Numbered from the stretch's first letter, positions 1 through 9,745 are shown. The stretch is DNA of 11,377 bases from Smittium culicis (GCA_001970855.1 LSSN01001951.1:1-11377); one strand, 5' to 3'. Numbers and translations: made by a program. Notes: a model not told the origin generated them from the sequence alone.

Positions 1-2030
1 TTCTTACAAAAATATATATTATCGAAAATAGTTTTCGAGTTTGTAAATATATTTTCATAATATTGTGATTATTATATTTTTGATATAAAAAACTAATTTT
101 GTAAGTTTTTAGCAACCAATAATTATTTTCAAGAAATTTCATATAAAAAAAAAATAAAAATGTAATTTTTTTGCACTCTAGAAATTAAAAAGTCAAAATT
201 TTTTGTTTTATCGAATGTACATGTAGGTCAACTAAACTAAAAAAATCTCAATAATTAATTTATTTTCTATATCTAATGAATCAAAATATTCATATCAATT
301 ATTATATAATTTCAATGTATTTTCATTAGAGAATTAAAATAATTTCATTCATCTTACTTTATAAAATAGTTATTTTTTAGTTTATAACTTGAAATCAATA
401 TTATTTTCGATTAAGAATTTAATTTAGTATATAAAAAACATATTTAATAATTTTTTTATGTATTATATTGGAGTGAAAAAAAAATTTTTATCTTTGTAAA
501 GTTAAAAAATTTAAATTTTTACTCTTTTTACTCTTTTTTATAGGAACTTATTTGATTTATTTATTCCAAAATAATACTTATTTAAGTAGATAAATATTAA
601 CTACAAAATATCTTATAACTAATGTTTGAGATTGAACTAATCATTCTCCGTGTTTAGCTCATATATCACATTTTTTCTAGATATCTCGAATACTATTCCA
701 AAAATTCAAGATAAGCAGTGTCATTTTATTTTTGATATTTTCTCGAGCTTTGGTTGATTTATAATGAATCTAATATTCTTTTTATTAGGAAAAAAAAATT
801 CAATTTTCTACGTAAAATATATATCATCCGCTTTATATTTCTTGTTCATTTTTTTAGTTATCGAAAATTTAAAGTATTAGTCGATCTATGTATACACACC
901 CTTTAATTTTATATTGAGTTTGTATTTTGCTCAGTCGTATTGTTACCCTTCGAAAAAAAATTGTAAAATATAAATTACTTTGAGTAATTATTTTTTCTTT
1001 CAACTTTTGATATAAATTTTACTCGAAAATAGCTCTAACTCTGATCTTTACATATTCAAAGTGAATCTTTCACAGATTCCCACAAATATAATATGTATTT
1101 CTTATAGTTTTATATCCTAATAGATTCAAAATTTTGATTTTAAAATCTCTTGAATATTCAGAATTCGAAATTTATAAAGATTTATACCATTGAGAATTGG
1201 TATCAATAAACAAAAAATGTTGAAAAAACACAAATAAAAATCTTGCATGTACCTTCTGGTCTACTTTTTATATCTGTAAATTGGTAATATAGAGTTTTGG
1301 CTCCTGATAGCACAAAATTATTAAGAAATTAAACCTATTTTTTAAAAATTTCTAACCTTGAGTAATATTTATAATATTTATAATATTGAATTTAATTGAA
1401 AATATTTAATTTCTCTGGAAATTTAAATTATTTATAATATTAAAAAACCATTCTAAAAAATTTTTTTATTAGTTTGAAGGATATTTTTTTTAGCTCTAAT
1501 ATATAAAAAAATTGTTTTATAAATATTATCTATTATATATTTCAAATAGAAATATCAAAAGCCAACTAATAATTCATTTATAAATTACGATTTGTATTCT
1601 CAATAAAAATATTTCCGCACTTTTTTTGAACCAGCCTATATAATTTTTACCTAACACTATATATTTGGAATTTCTTCGGTTCCAAAGGTCTCATTTATGT
1701 TAGATCGGATTTTTATCACGATTAATTTCATATCATTTGAAGAATTAACATTATTAAAATACAAGATTAATTAATTGAGAAACAAATTAATAATATTATA
1801 ATAAATAAATTTCATACCCAATCATCATAGATATCATTGGCTATTTCTTAAGCAGCTATTATATTAAGGAAGTTTTAATTTTATATGAGGAAGGTGATAA
1901 GATTCATCTTCAGGACCTGTAATCTCTTTAATAATTCGTATATTTGATAAAGTAATATTATCTTGGTAGATTATTTTGTTATTCTATCAATATCTGGGTT
2001 AAAGCAGTATTAATTATCGGTTAGGGTTCA
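1..2030. other. AT-rich stretch without a recognisable gene
   Basis: This stretch is dominated by A/T runs and short AT palindromes. Both strands are broken by frequent stops. The best coding-like piece is a 41-codon open frame on the minus strand (1203-1328), which has a normal mix of residues but no start codon and no domain I recognise. I see no tRNA boxes, no long repeat and no convincing splice-site pair. The stretch is probably old intergenic or transposon-derived DNA. Confidence 0.6.
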
Positions 2031-2036
2031 CAATGA

Positions 2037-2510
2037 TCAGCTTTTATCATTATTTTTTTCTGATTTTATCCATTCTAAATGCTTTTGTCGCTGATTTTCA
2101 TGATTAGGTAGTTTTTTCTTGATTTTTGCAGCACATTCATTCCTACTAGTATATAATCTAACATTACTCTTAAATATTATAAGTCTACCCCTGCATATTT
2201 TATATAGCCTGAATCGTTCACATTATTTTACATTTGTTTTACACCTGCGTAAAAAACATAAATAGACTCAGCTTTCGCTATATTTTAGCCTCTTTATCTA
2301 AAAAATTTTTCTTTTTCCTATTCTTATATTTTAATATAAAATTGGCCTTAATTTAAATAAATCACATATTATCTTTCCCGCCAAAGTAGCAATTGTATTA
2401 ATAACTTTTAATTTTTAGTACATATATTCTATTTTGATCATTTACCTTCATTTTTGACACAGAAATGCTGTGTGTGGTATGGACAGTAGTTTTTGCTCAT
2501 ATTTTATTTA
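2037..2510 (-). pseudogene. Unidentified coding-like remnant (several frames)
   Basis: The minus strand carries a chain of short open stretches with balanced amino-acid composition, spread over different frames. The longest is 61 codons stop to stop (2037-2222). It is basic and ends in a Lys/Glu/Asn-rich tail with the peptide QRQKHLEWIKSEKNN. It has no Met near its start. Further upstream on the minus strand, around 2230-2290 and 2400-2500, similar fragments are separated by stops. This pattern suggests a protein gene, perhaps from a transposon, worn down by nonsense changes and frameshifts. I do not recognise a domain. In AT-rich DNA some such stretches arise by chance, so the call is weak. 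Confidence 0.25.
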
Positions 2511-2940
2511 GGCTAATTTTTTTCGCTTAACTAATTAGCCATTAAGAGCTTATTTCGTATCCGAAAAAAAAATCTAAAAAGTATTTTTTGTCAATATAAT
2601 CTTTATAGATCCTTATTTATAAATCTGGTTATTATGTAGGTCTTTAATAGTATTTTTTTTTTCTTTTGGATCTATTATGTAGGTGCTAACTAGATAAAAT
2701 TTTGCTTTGTACCTATATTATTTGAACAAAAAAGTTCTAAAGTTTTTTTTTATCTTTAGATATTAATTTTCCGTTTTCATGATACATTAATTTCGCTTCT
2801 TTTCCTCTAGTAAAGTAGCTAGTGCTATTATTAAGACTGGAATTAAAGTTTATTTTTTTATTTTATATGAAGTGCGAATAGATAAAGTGAAATAATAATG
2901 ACTGATTTGAAAACTAAGAAGTGTTTAACAAAAATATTAA

Positions 2941-2976
2941 ACGACTAGCTTTTCCATGGGATGGTAAAGTAGTCGT
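2941..2976. repeat. Long near-perfect hairpin
   Basis: The left arm (2941-2957) and right arm (2961-2976) are inverted copies separated by a GGG loop. Fifteen base pairs form in blocks ACGACTA, CTTT and CCAT, with one bulged G and one T-T mismatch. After one further mismatch, three more pairs (TTA/TAA) extend the outer end. No terminator-like T run follows. It could be a foldback from a transposon end or part of a structured transcript. Confidence 0.6.
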
Positions 2977-2987
2977 CTAACGTCTTT

Positions 2988-3155
2988 ATGAAATATAAAA
3001 GTTCTCTATAATGTAATTGTAAAACGTTTGCGCTTATTAAGCTGGTTTTACTGTTATCAATGTTGAACACAGTTGTCACTGTAAAGCCTGAGATCGCTAT
3101 GGGCAATGAGGCTGTAAGAACGAATTCTTACAGCTATACTTATAAAAATTGTTAA
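2988..3155 (+). pseudogene. Small broken ORF with a hydrophobic N-terminal part
   Basis: An ATG at 2988 opens a 55-codon frame interrupted only by a TAA at 3009-3011 and ended by TAA at 3153-3155. After the early stop the frame encodes a hydrophobic stretch (FALIKLVLLLSMLNTVV) followed by a polar tail. This resembles a signal peptide or membrane anchor. It could be a decayed small secreted or membrane protein, or a chance reading frame. The second half overlaps the hairpin at 3111-3134, which argues that selection there may have acted on nucleic-acid structure instead. I recognise no family. Confidence 0.2.
3111..3134. repeat. Perfect 10-bp hairpin with CGAA loop
   Basis: GCTGTAAGAA (3111-3120) pairs perfectly with TTCTTACAGC (3125-3134) across a four-base CGAA loop. 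A further G-T pair is possible at the base (3110/3135). A smaller ACAGT/ACTGT hairpin lies about 30 bases upstream, and AGTGTTTT (3161-3168) is inverted as AAAACACT (3206-3213). The cluster of inverted repeats is denser than in the flanks. Confidence 0.55.
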
Positions 3156-4433
3156 ATTAGAGTGTTTTGAAAGGTTATTTATTATTTCATATTTTTAGTG
3201 AAAATAAAACACTAAAAAGAAAAAAAAATCCAATTTTTGGGCGAACTTTACCTGACATTCAGTTCTTCTAGTATTTATTGGGATCCCATCTCAGTTATTG
3301 GTAACATCATAAGATTATATTTGTGATTTTATATTAGATTCATTTGTTTTGTATAAGATTATTAAATTATAGGAAAGAATTTTAGTATTAATGAATGTAT
3401 TATTTTTTTTGTAGAGAGGTGTTTAACCACACATATTATAAATACACAATGTGTGTTTCGAGATATATTGCTTTCTAAAAAGACTTAAGTGTAACCTCAT
3501 AATAATATTAATAATAATAACATCAATACAAAATTAACACCATTTTATCCTATCATTTCCAATGGCTCATAGAAACGTATTTATTATATTTCTTGAAAGA
3601 AATCCAAAGAATTCATTTTATCAAAGAATCACAAAGGAATATTTATTAATTTTCCATTGTCTAATATAACTGATTTTCCACCATTTTTTTTGTAACTCTA
3701 ATTTCTCACTTGAACTCCAAGTGCTATGTTACAATAAAAGAGTGCTAATATCTCATGTTAGAAAGTTGTATAAATTTTTTCAATACAATTTTATAATCTG
3801 AATTAATTTTATTCACTCATTTATCACTTGCTTCGCGATTGAATTTTATATTTTATTGGTAACCAATATTTGGATAATGCAGTTGTCATATAATAATTAT
3901 ATTTTTTGAAACGATTTAATCAGTACTTTATCTACCCAATTAAAGAGTGGTGGATTATCTTACGTATTTATTAGACTTTATATATATTTTAGTTTAGTTT
4001 TACCAGGTGATTTTCCTCTCGCACAATACTCATTCAATAAATATTATGACAATTTTTTTTAATTAAATATCGGGATTTTATTGTTACAATAACATAAAAA
4101 AGAAAATGTGTGGTAAAGTAAATTAAAAAAATAAAAGTTTGATCAAGGCGTAAAAAAACCAATATTTTAGTGCTAGTAAATTCCTCTGCCGGTCTACTGG
4201 CTGCGTACCTTAAAGGCAAATGGGATCAATCTATAAACCGAAATATCCATCCAGAAATTGCTTCAAGTAGGCTGGATGGCTTAAGTTGTAAGCAGTAATG
4301 GAATTAAGCTCGTTCCAGCTAAATTGAATTCCTTGAGATCATCATAGCTTCTGGTTAGAGCCTAAAACCAACAGGATTAATAAAAAATATGCTATTACCT
4401 AAACGTTGGAATGATCAACCTGGCTCTCCTAAA
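3156..4433. other. AT-rich intergenic stretch with scattered fragments
   Basis: No intact gene is visible. There is an AAT-rich simple repeat near 3501-3522 and a small CACACAT/ATGTGTG inverted repeat (3428-3434 and 3449-3455). An isolated 35-codon ORF (3562-3669, +) has no recognisable product. From about 4200 the base composition becomes less AT-rich. The minus strand at about 4240-4380 has coding-like pieces such as SWNELNSITAYNLSH and YDDLKEFNLAGTSLIP in two frames. These lie just beyond the recombinase end and may be further mobile-element debris. Confidence 0.45.
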
Positions 4434-5041
4434 TTAAGCTAATAAACGGCTGAGATCCGTAATGCTGTAGAACGCTGGATTTGTGCACAGATAATGTCTC
4501 AGAATGTGCTAAACGATTCGTTTCCTCCAGTTTCTAGATGATCCTTCTCTGGAATCGCTGACTTAACTATCTCCGACCAAGGATAGTGTAACGCTGTGTG
4601 AAATTTCAGTAAAGTGTGCTTAGAAAAGTACAATACTTTAGCCCCTAAACCACGGCAAGTTATTTCACTTTTACGAGTTCTCTATATCTGATGAGTTGTT
4701 AAAAGTTGTATCTAATGGCATAAAGATGCTAGACGTTCCTTAACTTGTACCCAATTCATCTATCTTCACGACACAGGTGCGTTTGGATAAGATGAATCGT
4801 CATTTTAAGCATTTAAAATGGATTATATAAAGACTTGATTTTTTCTTGGTACATTTTTAATTTTTAATTAATGATGATGAATTCTAGGCTCATGAAATGA
4901 TAATTTATTATTTAGTGTATATTTTTTATTCCTTCTGAAAATTCCCAAACATTTATATACTGTTGATATATTATATAGTTCTAAACTTAAATTTATGGGA
5001 GGCTCAATCGAGCTTTCATTATTTTCTGAAAATTTTTGGAG
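4434..5041 (-). pseudogene. Tyrosine recombinase remnant of the retroelement
   Basis: In this family the enzyme joins the circular cDNA copy into the genome, replacing a DDE integrase. A 57-codon open frame (4868-5041) contains PP (4997-5002) followed by NISTVYKCL (4946-4972). This fits the PP...W-D-[IV]-S-x-V-L-x-Y-L entry to the core domain. A second open frame of 60 codons (4499-4681) carries KFH (His codon 4598-4600) and ends TGGNESFSTF. A one-base frameshift then gives LRHY, with the presumed catalytic Tyr at 4491-4493, and a stop at 4434-4436 after 18 more residues. The His, the G-x-x-S-x-S-T-F motif and the Tyr are retained. The Arg expected three residues after the His is Leu. Stops and frame changes between the blocks show it is dead. 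Confidence 0.6.
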
Positions 5042-5409
5042 CTATTTTTAGTCCAAATTGCAAAGATAAAGCTCGTATATTTTGTTAAGGCGAATAAAAC
5101 GACACATCAATGACGAGTTCTTGTGTAAATTGGTTTGAAGGTGATCAGATATATTATCAATTTTATTATTTAGTCTCCAGGTAAGATTAATTTTCTTTGT
5201 AATTTAATCTTCATTTTGAAACTCTATTTCATAACATACTCTTATAAGCGATTCATGCCCTTTACTTATATGTTTTTATGATTTTTTTTACTTGCCAAGG
5301 TAGGGTATACATATTTAATTTTTTTTATCTATAGCCGCTTTTATTTTCCCTAGGTTTAGATAATCTTTAATTATGTCTCACATTGAGAGTAAAAGGACTT
5401 TTAGGAGAA

Positions 5410-6110
5410 TTATTTCTTGGCTTGGGTTAGAAGTAGTAGTTTTAGAAATAATAATTTGTAACAATTTTCTAGAGTATAATAAACTCTACCTTTTTTCATT
5501 TGATTTATCACCGGAATATTAATTTTAAATAAAGTGTAAAATTGGTGTCTTTTTTTAAGAATTTTTACTTTTTGAGAGTTTGAATTTCCCAATCCATTAA
5601 TTGTATATTTCACTCCTTTTCACGATATTTTGAATTTAGAGATTTTTCATCTTGAATTCCAGAAACTTCCGATGAATATTGAATTTTTTTCAGCAGAATT
5701 TAATAGCTTTTTATGGTTTATTATACATCTATTTCCTCTCAGAATATTTCTACTGTTTGAGCTATAGATGTTTTGGTTATATTTAATTCCGCTTTTCCAT
5801 ATTGAGCAGCTACTGAATCGATAATTTTTGTTGCTCCAGTAATTGGAGTTGGTATTATATTGTTGATTTGGGGCTGGAATAGAATCGATTTAATAAAAAG
5901 AGTGTGTGAAAGGTGACTATAGTTGCTACTTTTATTTATAGTAATTCCAATTTTCACCATAGTATAGTGATGGAATATGTATTGATTTTCCAGAATTTTT
6001 GAATCTAGTGCTTTAGTTCTGATCTCGGCGTTTAATTCTCAATTAATGCAAGCTGTGGTTCTTGTTAATTGTTTCTAAAAGCCTATACATAAATCCATTT
6101 ACCGCTTCGC
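5410..6110 (-). pseudogene. RNase H-like region of the retroelement
   Basis: A 99-codon stop-to-stop open frame (5739-6038) begins ELNAEIRTKAL, directly after CIN and a TGA. This fits the H-I-N-x-x-E-L-x-A-[IV]-x-x-A-L block of DIRS-type RNase H. GFxKQ (x is TAG) lies about ten residues upstream and fits the G-x-W block. Further on, GITINKSSNYSHLSH fits the Y-I-N-K-x-x-G-x-x-S-x-x-L block, and PTPITGATKIIDSVAAQ fits H-[IV]-P-G-x-x-N-x-x-A-D-x-x-S-R. After it, ELNITKT...EIF, stop, EEIDV resembles the E-W-x-L...F-G...I-D-L-F-A tail of fungal elements. Then a 29-codon stretch (5610-5699, same frame) and a third stretch in another frame (5410-5613) continue to the C-terminus. The acidic residue expected before the INKSS block is Tyr, a loss compatible with decay. 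Confidence 0.55.
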
Positions 6111-6890
6111 CAAAAATCATAATCTTGGGAATTTCTATGGAGGCATCTTATTGAAGCCTTTTGAAATATCTTCGTTTTAGTTATCGATCCTTCAAAGATC
6201 AATGATATTTTTTTGAGATTCTGAAAGAATTTTGCCTTCATTTATCTGTATGAAAGCTGAGTTTGACTATTTTATTGAATCAGTCGATTTAAATTATCCA
6301 CCTGTGGGTGCTAGATATCTATTTTTTGATATTAGATACTCGCTGAGACACCAGAATGTGATCATAATCATATTTTTAAACCCATTCTTGATTTTCAGGT
6401 CTAATAATCCATGAGACGAATCGACAGAACTATCTTTCGGTGCTTTAGGTCCTTTCTGGAATATTCAAATAAATTCAGCTTTTGGAATCATTTATTCTTT
6501 GTAATTCTTTATTCACTATATTTGATGATATAGCTTTAATTTAAAGAAATGTGATGCTTTGTATATATTATGCTAGTTATTTTGGGTTTTGGTTTTTCGG
6601 TTTTCATCTTTAACTATTTTACTTAATTCTTTATATACTATAGTAACAGTTAATTTTTTAGATTTTGTTTTAGGAGTGAATTTTTTAGAAGCCCAAAATG
6701 GTGATTTAGAGATGGATATGATAGCCACGAAGATTTGAGTCAAATATTATTCAAGTTTACTTTTTTATTTTTAACTCATATTAATTTCTTTATTACTATT
6801 TCAGCATCTATCGATACTGCGAAATGCGGCGTACTAGCGAGCCATCGAATCATTTAAGAAATCTTCGGGTCTCGAAAAACAGTCTATACT
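6111..6890 (-). pseudogene. Reverse transcriptase remnant of the retroelement
   Basis: YLTQIFV (6726-6746) sits where the YLDD catalytic box is expected and is followed by a Ser/Lys-rich stretch. Both catalytic Asp would be lost. Upstream on the minus strand, YRLFFETRRFLK at about 6850-6888 could be the L-P-F-G-L-x-x-A-P-R-x-F-x-K block, badly worn. Downstream, a 56-codon open frame (6294-6464) leads to ILSESQKNIIDL (6195-6230), then stop, RIDN. This fits the L-S-x-E-x-x-x-D-L-x-W-W-I-x-N-L connection before RNase H. Stops, and an AT-rich insertion near 6750-6805, break the frame. The RT fingers and most of the palm are missing or unreadable. Confidence 0.45.
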
Positions 6891-8056
6891 ACCCTAGTGA
6901 TAGAGAAAGATAGTAAAAAAAAATTTCCAATAATTTTAACTAAATAATAACTATCTGTAATAAATAAATTAATATAAATTGCAAGCAAATGTTGAAATAA
7001 CGATATCTTTACAATGATACATGTGTAATCTGTAGTTGATTTTTATTGTTATACTTATATTATCTTAAGACGTTATAATATTCTAACCCATGCCATATTT
7101 ATTATAAAAATATTCAGAAAATAATAAGTTATACCATTTGTGCACACAGAAACTATAATTTATTTGAGATGTCATTTAGAAAATAATTAATGTAAAAGGG
7201 ATAACAGTATTTTTTGAAATAGTTGTATAGGGCTATTGATTTAATTTTTATTAGTCATAATAGAGTAAAATTTTTCATATGGAGATAAGGGATTTATTGC
7301 TTTATGTGATTATTAATATTGAAATATATAAAATACGAGATTAACTGATTTTTAGAATTTCATATAAAATTATATTTTATAACTATTTGGAATTTATACA
7401 CTTTGTTTCTTTTTTTTAATTTCGCTGAAATGTTCGATAAAGTATTAGCACAAGTAATTTTATCTTAAATTCATAATGGAAATATTGCTTGTCGATGTGA
7501 TTTTGTATCTATTATATTAATACTTTCCCAAGCCATCAAAAAATTAATCCAAGCTTATTTTCACGATATACTCTGTCTTGAATATTTTGGCCAATAGTAT
7601 AAGTAGGGAGATTTATATATTCGCCTCCTACAAAGCCGCTAAAATAGCAAAGATAATCCATTGGTTTTATTAAATTAGAATAATATTTGGAATTTGAAAT
7701 ATAGCCAATTAGGCTAATCGGTTTTTATTGGCCGAAATAAAGAAACAGTATGAATTTTGTGCATATTTTTTACAGAATAAATCTACTTTAATAGCTAAAA
7801 ACAGAGGCGTAATTGTAATTGGCGGTAAATGTAAGTTATAGTTGAAATAATTATTTGAAGTTCTTTATACAGTAGGCCGCTATAATTGATAAGCGAAACA
7901 TTTATAAAACAGGTTACCAATTTTTACTCGCAGAAATATATTAAATGTCACTCGATGTTCAGAATCCTCCATATAAATATATAGATCAGCCCCAATAGGG
8001 CCATAAATATTGAGCTCCAAACTCGTAAACTAAATTATTTACTCTATTATATAATT
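6891..8056. other. AT-rich region upstream of the glycosyltransferase
   Basis: No intact gene is seen. Two short plus-strand open stretches, 7548-7673 (41 codons) and 7713-7841 (42 codons), have coding-like composition, for example LAEIKKQYEFCAYFLQ. Neither has an ATG at its start or a recognisable family. They could be transposon scraps. A TATAAATA string at 7972-7979 is about 80 bases before the next gene's ATG, but such strings are common in this composition and carry little weight. The glycosyltransferase promoter should lie somewhere in the last few hundred bases. Confidence 0.45.
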
Positions 8057-9004
8057 ATGTTATTTATGTCAAAATCTATTTCGTTTGTAAGAATATTTTT
8101 AATTCCAACTGTACTTACAACATTTCTATTGCTTTCCTTCATACAGCTGAACCGACGGTTCATTCAGATAACGAATCAGGTAAAAGAAATCGAAGTATTA
8201 GAGCTAAAACAGGAGTCTGAAACCAAAAAGAGTGCACAAAATGATCTATTTACAAAAACTTCAAGCAAGATATTTGGACTAAGAACTTTTTACAGCCCAC
8301 TATATAATTCAAACTTTGTTAAGCCCCACAAAAAAGCCCAAAAAAGCTTATTAGATTTTAGCCGCGATGTTTTAATTATCATCCCTATCGGTAAGCTAGA
8401 CGATCCTGAATGGATCAAAAACATTTATTCCGATTTGAATATCATTACTGTTTGTGACAACGACGATAACCGCAAAATTTGCGACGTCAAACTATCTAGA
8501 AATTATACTTATAAACAGCTGCCGAAAAAAACCTTCGATACTCTTAACCTAATTTGCGGTTCAGAAAAACAGTATAAAGTTTTCATGAAAATGGATTTTG
8601 ATATATTTATCGATAAAAGCTACTTGTATGAAGTGCTCACATTCTTGATAGAAAATCATTCTTCGCGAGTGTATTTCGGCGATCCTATGGAAGAAGAAAG
8701 GGAGTTTAAGGGTGTTGCTATGAATGGGAAGGTATATGCAGTTACCACAAAAATCATAAGCGACTACTGCTCTTGCAACAATAGAGACCCCGATGAAGGA
8801 TATGAAGATTCATGGTTTGGCTATGCAATAGGAAGATGCATTTTAAAACAGAATTTGGCTCCTAATGACCAAACAATACATTTACACTCAAAAGAATATT
8901 TAATTTACCACAAAAATTACATTAATGACAGTGTGAATTTACATATTGGTCGGAAAAATCCAGAGTTTTTACTCAAAAACAATGCTAATACTGAATCAAA
9001 TTAG
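8057..9004 (+). CDS. GT31-like (galactosyltransferase family) type II membrane glycosyltransferase
   Basis: The 315-residue product has a short cytosolic N-terminus, one membrane anchor at about residues 10-31, a polar stem to about 100, and a lumenal catalytic domain. The domain shows GT31 landmarks in order. It opens with a beta-strand DVLIIIPIG at 104-112. NYTYKQLPKKTF (149-160) matches the D-x-Y-x-N-L-x-x-K-T block. KMDFDIFID (178-186) carries the metal-binding DxD (D180, D182). GKVYAVTTKIISDYC (224-238) and the acidic E250-D251 of GYEDSWFG follow, and H285 is a possible late metal ligand. Six lumenal Cys and sequons at N149, N200 and N290 fit a secretory-pathway protein. It probably transfers a sugar, perhaps galactose or GlcNAc in beta-1,3 linkage, from a UDP donor in the Golgi. 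The substrate cannot be read from sequence. Met4 is an alternative start. The frame is open for 24 codons upstream without an ATG. No intron is needed. AATAAA strings at 9101 and 9131 may serve 3' processing. Confidence 0.8.
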   Translation: MLFMSKSISFVRIFLIPTVLTTFLLLSFIQLNRRFIQITNQVKEIEVLELKQESETKKSAQNDLFTKTSSKIFGLRTFYSPLYNSNFVKPHKKAQKSLLDFSRDVLIIIPIGKLDDPEWIKNIYSDLNIITVCDNDDNRKICDVKLSRNYTYKQLPKKTFDTLNLICGSEKQYKVFMKMDFDIFIDKSYLYEVLTFLIENHSSRVYFGDPMEEEREFKGVAMNGKVYAVTTKIISDYCSCNNRDPDEGYEDSWFGYAIGRCILKQNLAPNDQTIHLHSKEYLIYHKNYINDSVNLHIGRKNPEFLLKNNANTESN

Positions 9005-9479
9005 ATATTTATGAACGATTTTATATAAATAATATTATAATGTCAAGAACATAATTTTAGGTTTGATGTGGTGTAATACATACAAATCACAAATCTAAAA
9101 AATAAAAAGTAAAACTGTATTTATATTATAAATAAAAAATCTCGAATTTAATGTGAATTCCAATTATTAAGAATTTCAAGGTGAAAATTTTGTAATGCCA
9201 ATTGGCTATAGTCTATTTCTTTATTCAAGTTATATACTTCATCCTAGTATTAATTTGCAAACAAAAAAATCTAATTAATATTTTAAATAAAAAATTCAAG
9301 TAAATGAATAAGCGAATGACTTTTTAACTTGTTAAATCACTCAAAAAAGATGTATTAAAATTAATAATTAGACCCAAATCCAAATATTTTAACATTTTCT
9401 GAATTCCATGAATAATCTTGGAAATAAAAAAGTCATTTTTTGCAATTTTGACCATTTTCAGATACAATAGGACCCCCTC
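9005..9479. other. AT-rich 3' flank of the glycosyltransferase
   Basis: I see no gene here. The first 150 bases probably hold the 3' UTR and polyadenylation region of the upstream gene, with AATAAA at 9101-9106 and 9131-9136. The rest is A/T-rich with frequent stops on both strands. Confidence 0.5.
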
Positions 9480-9745
9480 ACAAACCACCGATAATTTAAA
9501 TATTAAACATACTGCCCATAAATTAACCTTAGGCTAGCTGTATATACACAATTAGCAATCATACTTTTCCGCCGATTAATAACATATTCCCAATTTGCAG
9601 ACTATTTATGCTCCACATAATCTAGTAAATTACATTCAATAAAAATAATTGAATTCCATTACCAATTGATGCGTTGATTTACTGTGTTATTCCATCACAT
9701 AATTAGTTTATACTAAATCATGAACGAATCAATAAATATGATTAT
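9480..9745 (-). pseudogene. Coding-like repeat copy 1, possibly copia-type Gag
   Basis: On the minus strand one frame, with several stops, reads FIDSFMI, then WNSIIFIECNLLDYVEHK, stop, SANWEYVINRRKSMIANC and a further 20 residues. It aligns with copy 2 at 9990-10265 in both DNA and protein: FIDS, SII.IE.NLLD.V and A..E.V.N are shared. The layout of a W...L-L-D-x-V block followed by a helix with W-E-x-x-x-N-x-x-x-x-x-I resembles the Gag (UBN2-like) region of copia-type LTR elements, but I hold that loosely. The multiple stops show it is broken. Confidence 0.4.

Larger units (their letters stand above)
4434..6890 (-). mobile_element. Decayed DIRS/Ngaro-type (tyrosine recombinase) retrotransposon
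   Basis: Three recognisable parts lie on one strand in the order expected for this class. Remains of the reverse transcriptase palm and connection are at about 6195-6890. An RNase H-like region is at about 5410-6110, and a tyrosine recombinase at 4434-5041. Fragments at 6729-6746, 6294-6464, 6195-6230, 5739-6038 and 5610-5699 all share one reading frame across about 1 kb, with stops between them. That is hard to explain by chance. Parts of the island are less AT-rich: 4561-4620 is 24 G/C out of 60, against 12 out of 60 at 4861-4920. No Gag or intact terminal repeats were found, so the ends are approximate and the copy is surely inactive. Family assignment rests on remembered motif patterns, not a database search. 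Confidence 0.65.

Noticed and set aside
2033..2107. 24-codon plus-strand ORF that looks like a signal peptide, followed by an intron-like GT...AG stretch
   Set aside because: The TAG stop precedes the possible splice site, and T-rich DNA often encodes hydrophobic peptides by chance.
3027..3120. TTTGCGC and CAATGAGG strings reminiscent of U4 snRNA
   Set aside because: They are too far apart and the conserved sequence between them is absent.
4143..4298. 51-codon plus-strand open stretch (AAYLKGKWDQSINRNI), and the minus-strand ORF across 4034-4219
   Set aside because: Neither shows a motif or supporting context. The minus-strand ORF starts at TTG and runs into low-complexity T/A sequence.
4537..4830. 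Plus-strand frame with four stops that reads like a protein (ends LDKMNRHFKHLKWII)
   Set aside because: It is antisense to the recombinase remnant, which has longer open stretches and recognisable motifs on the minus strand.
6232..6414. 60-codon plus-strand ORF
   Set aside because: It starts at TTG and is antisense to the 56-codon minus-strand open frame that belongs to the retroelement frame.
6661..6735. Plus-strand peptide DFVLGVNFLEAQ resembling the end of a retropepsin
   Set aside because: No Asp-Thr-Gly motif lies upstream, and the opposite strand carries the in-frame RT remnant.
6819..6851. Strings GCGAAATGCG and CATCGAATC reminiscent of 5.8S rRNA
   Set aside because: The spacing is far shorter than in 5.8S rRNA and the intervening sequence does not match.
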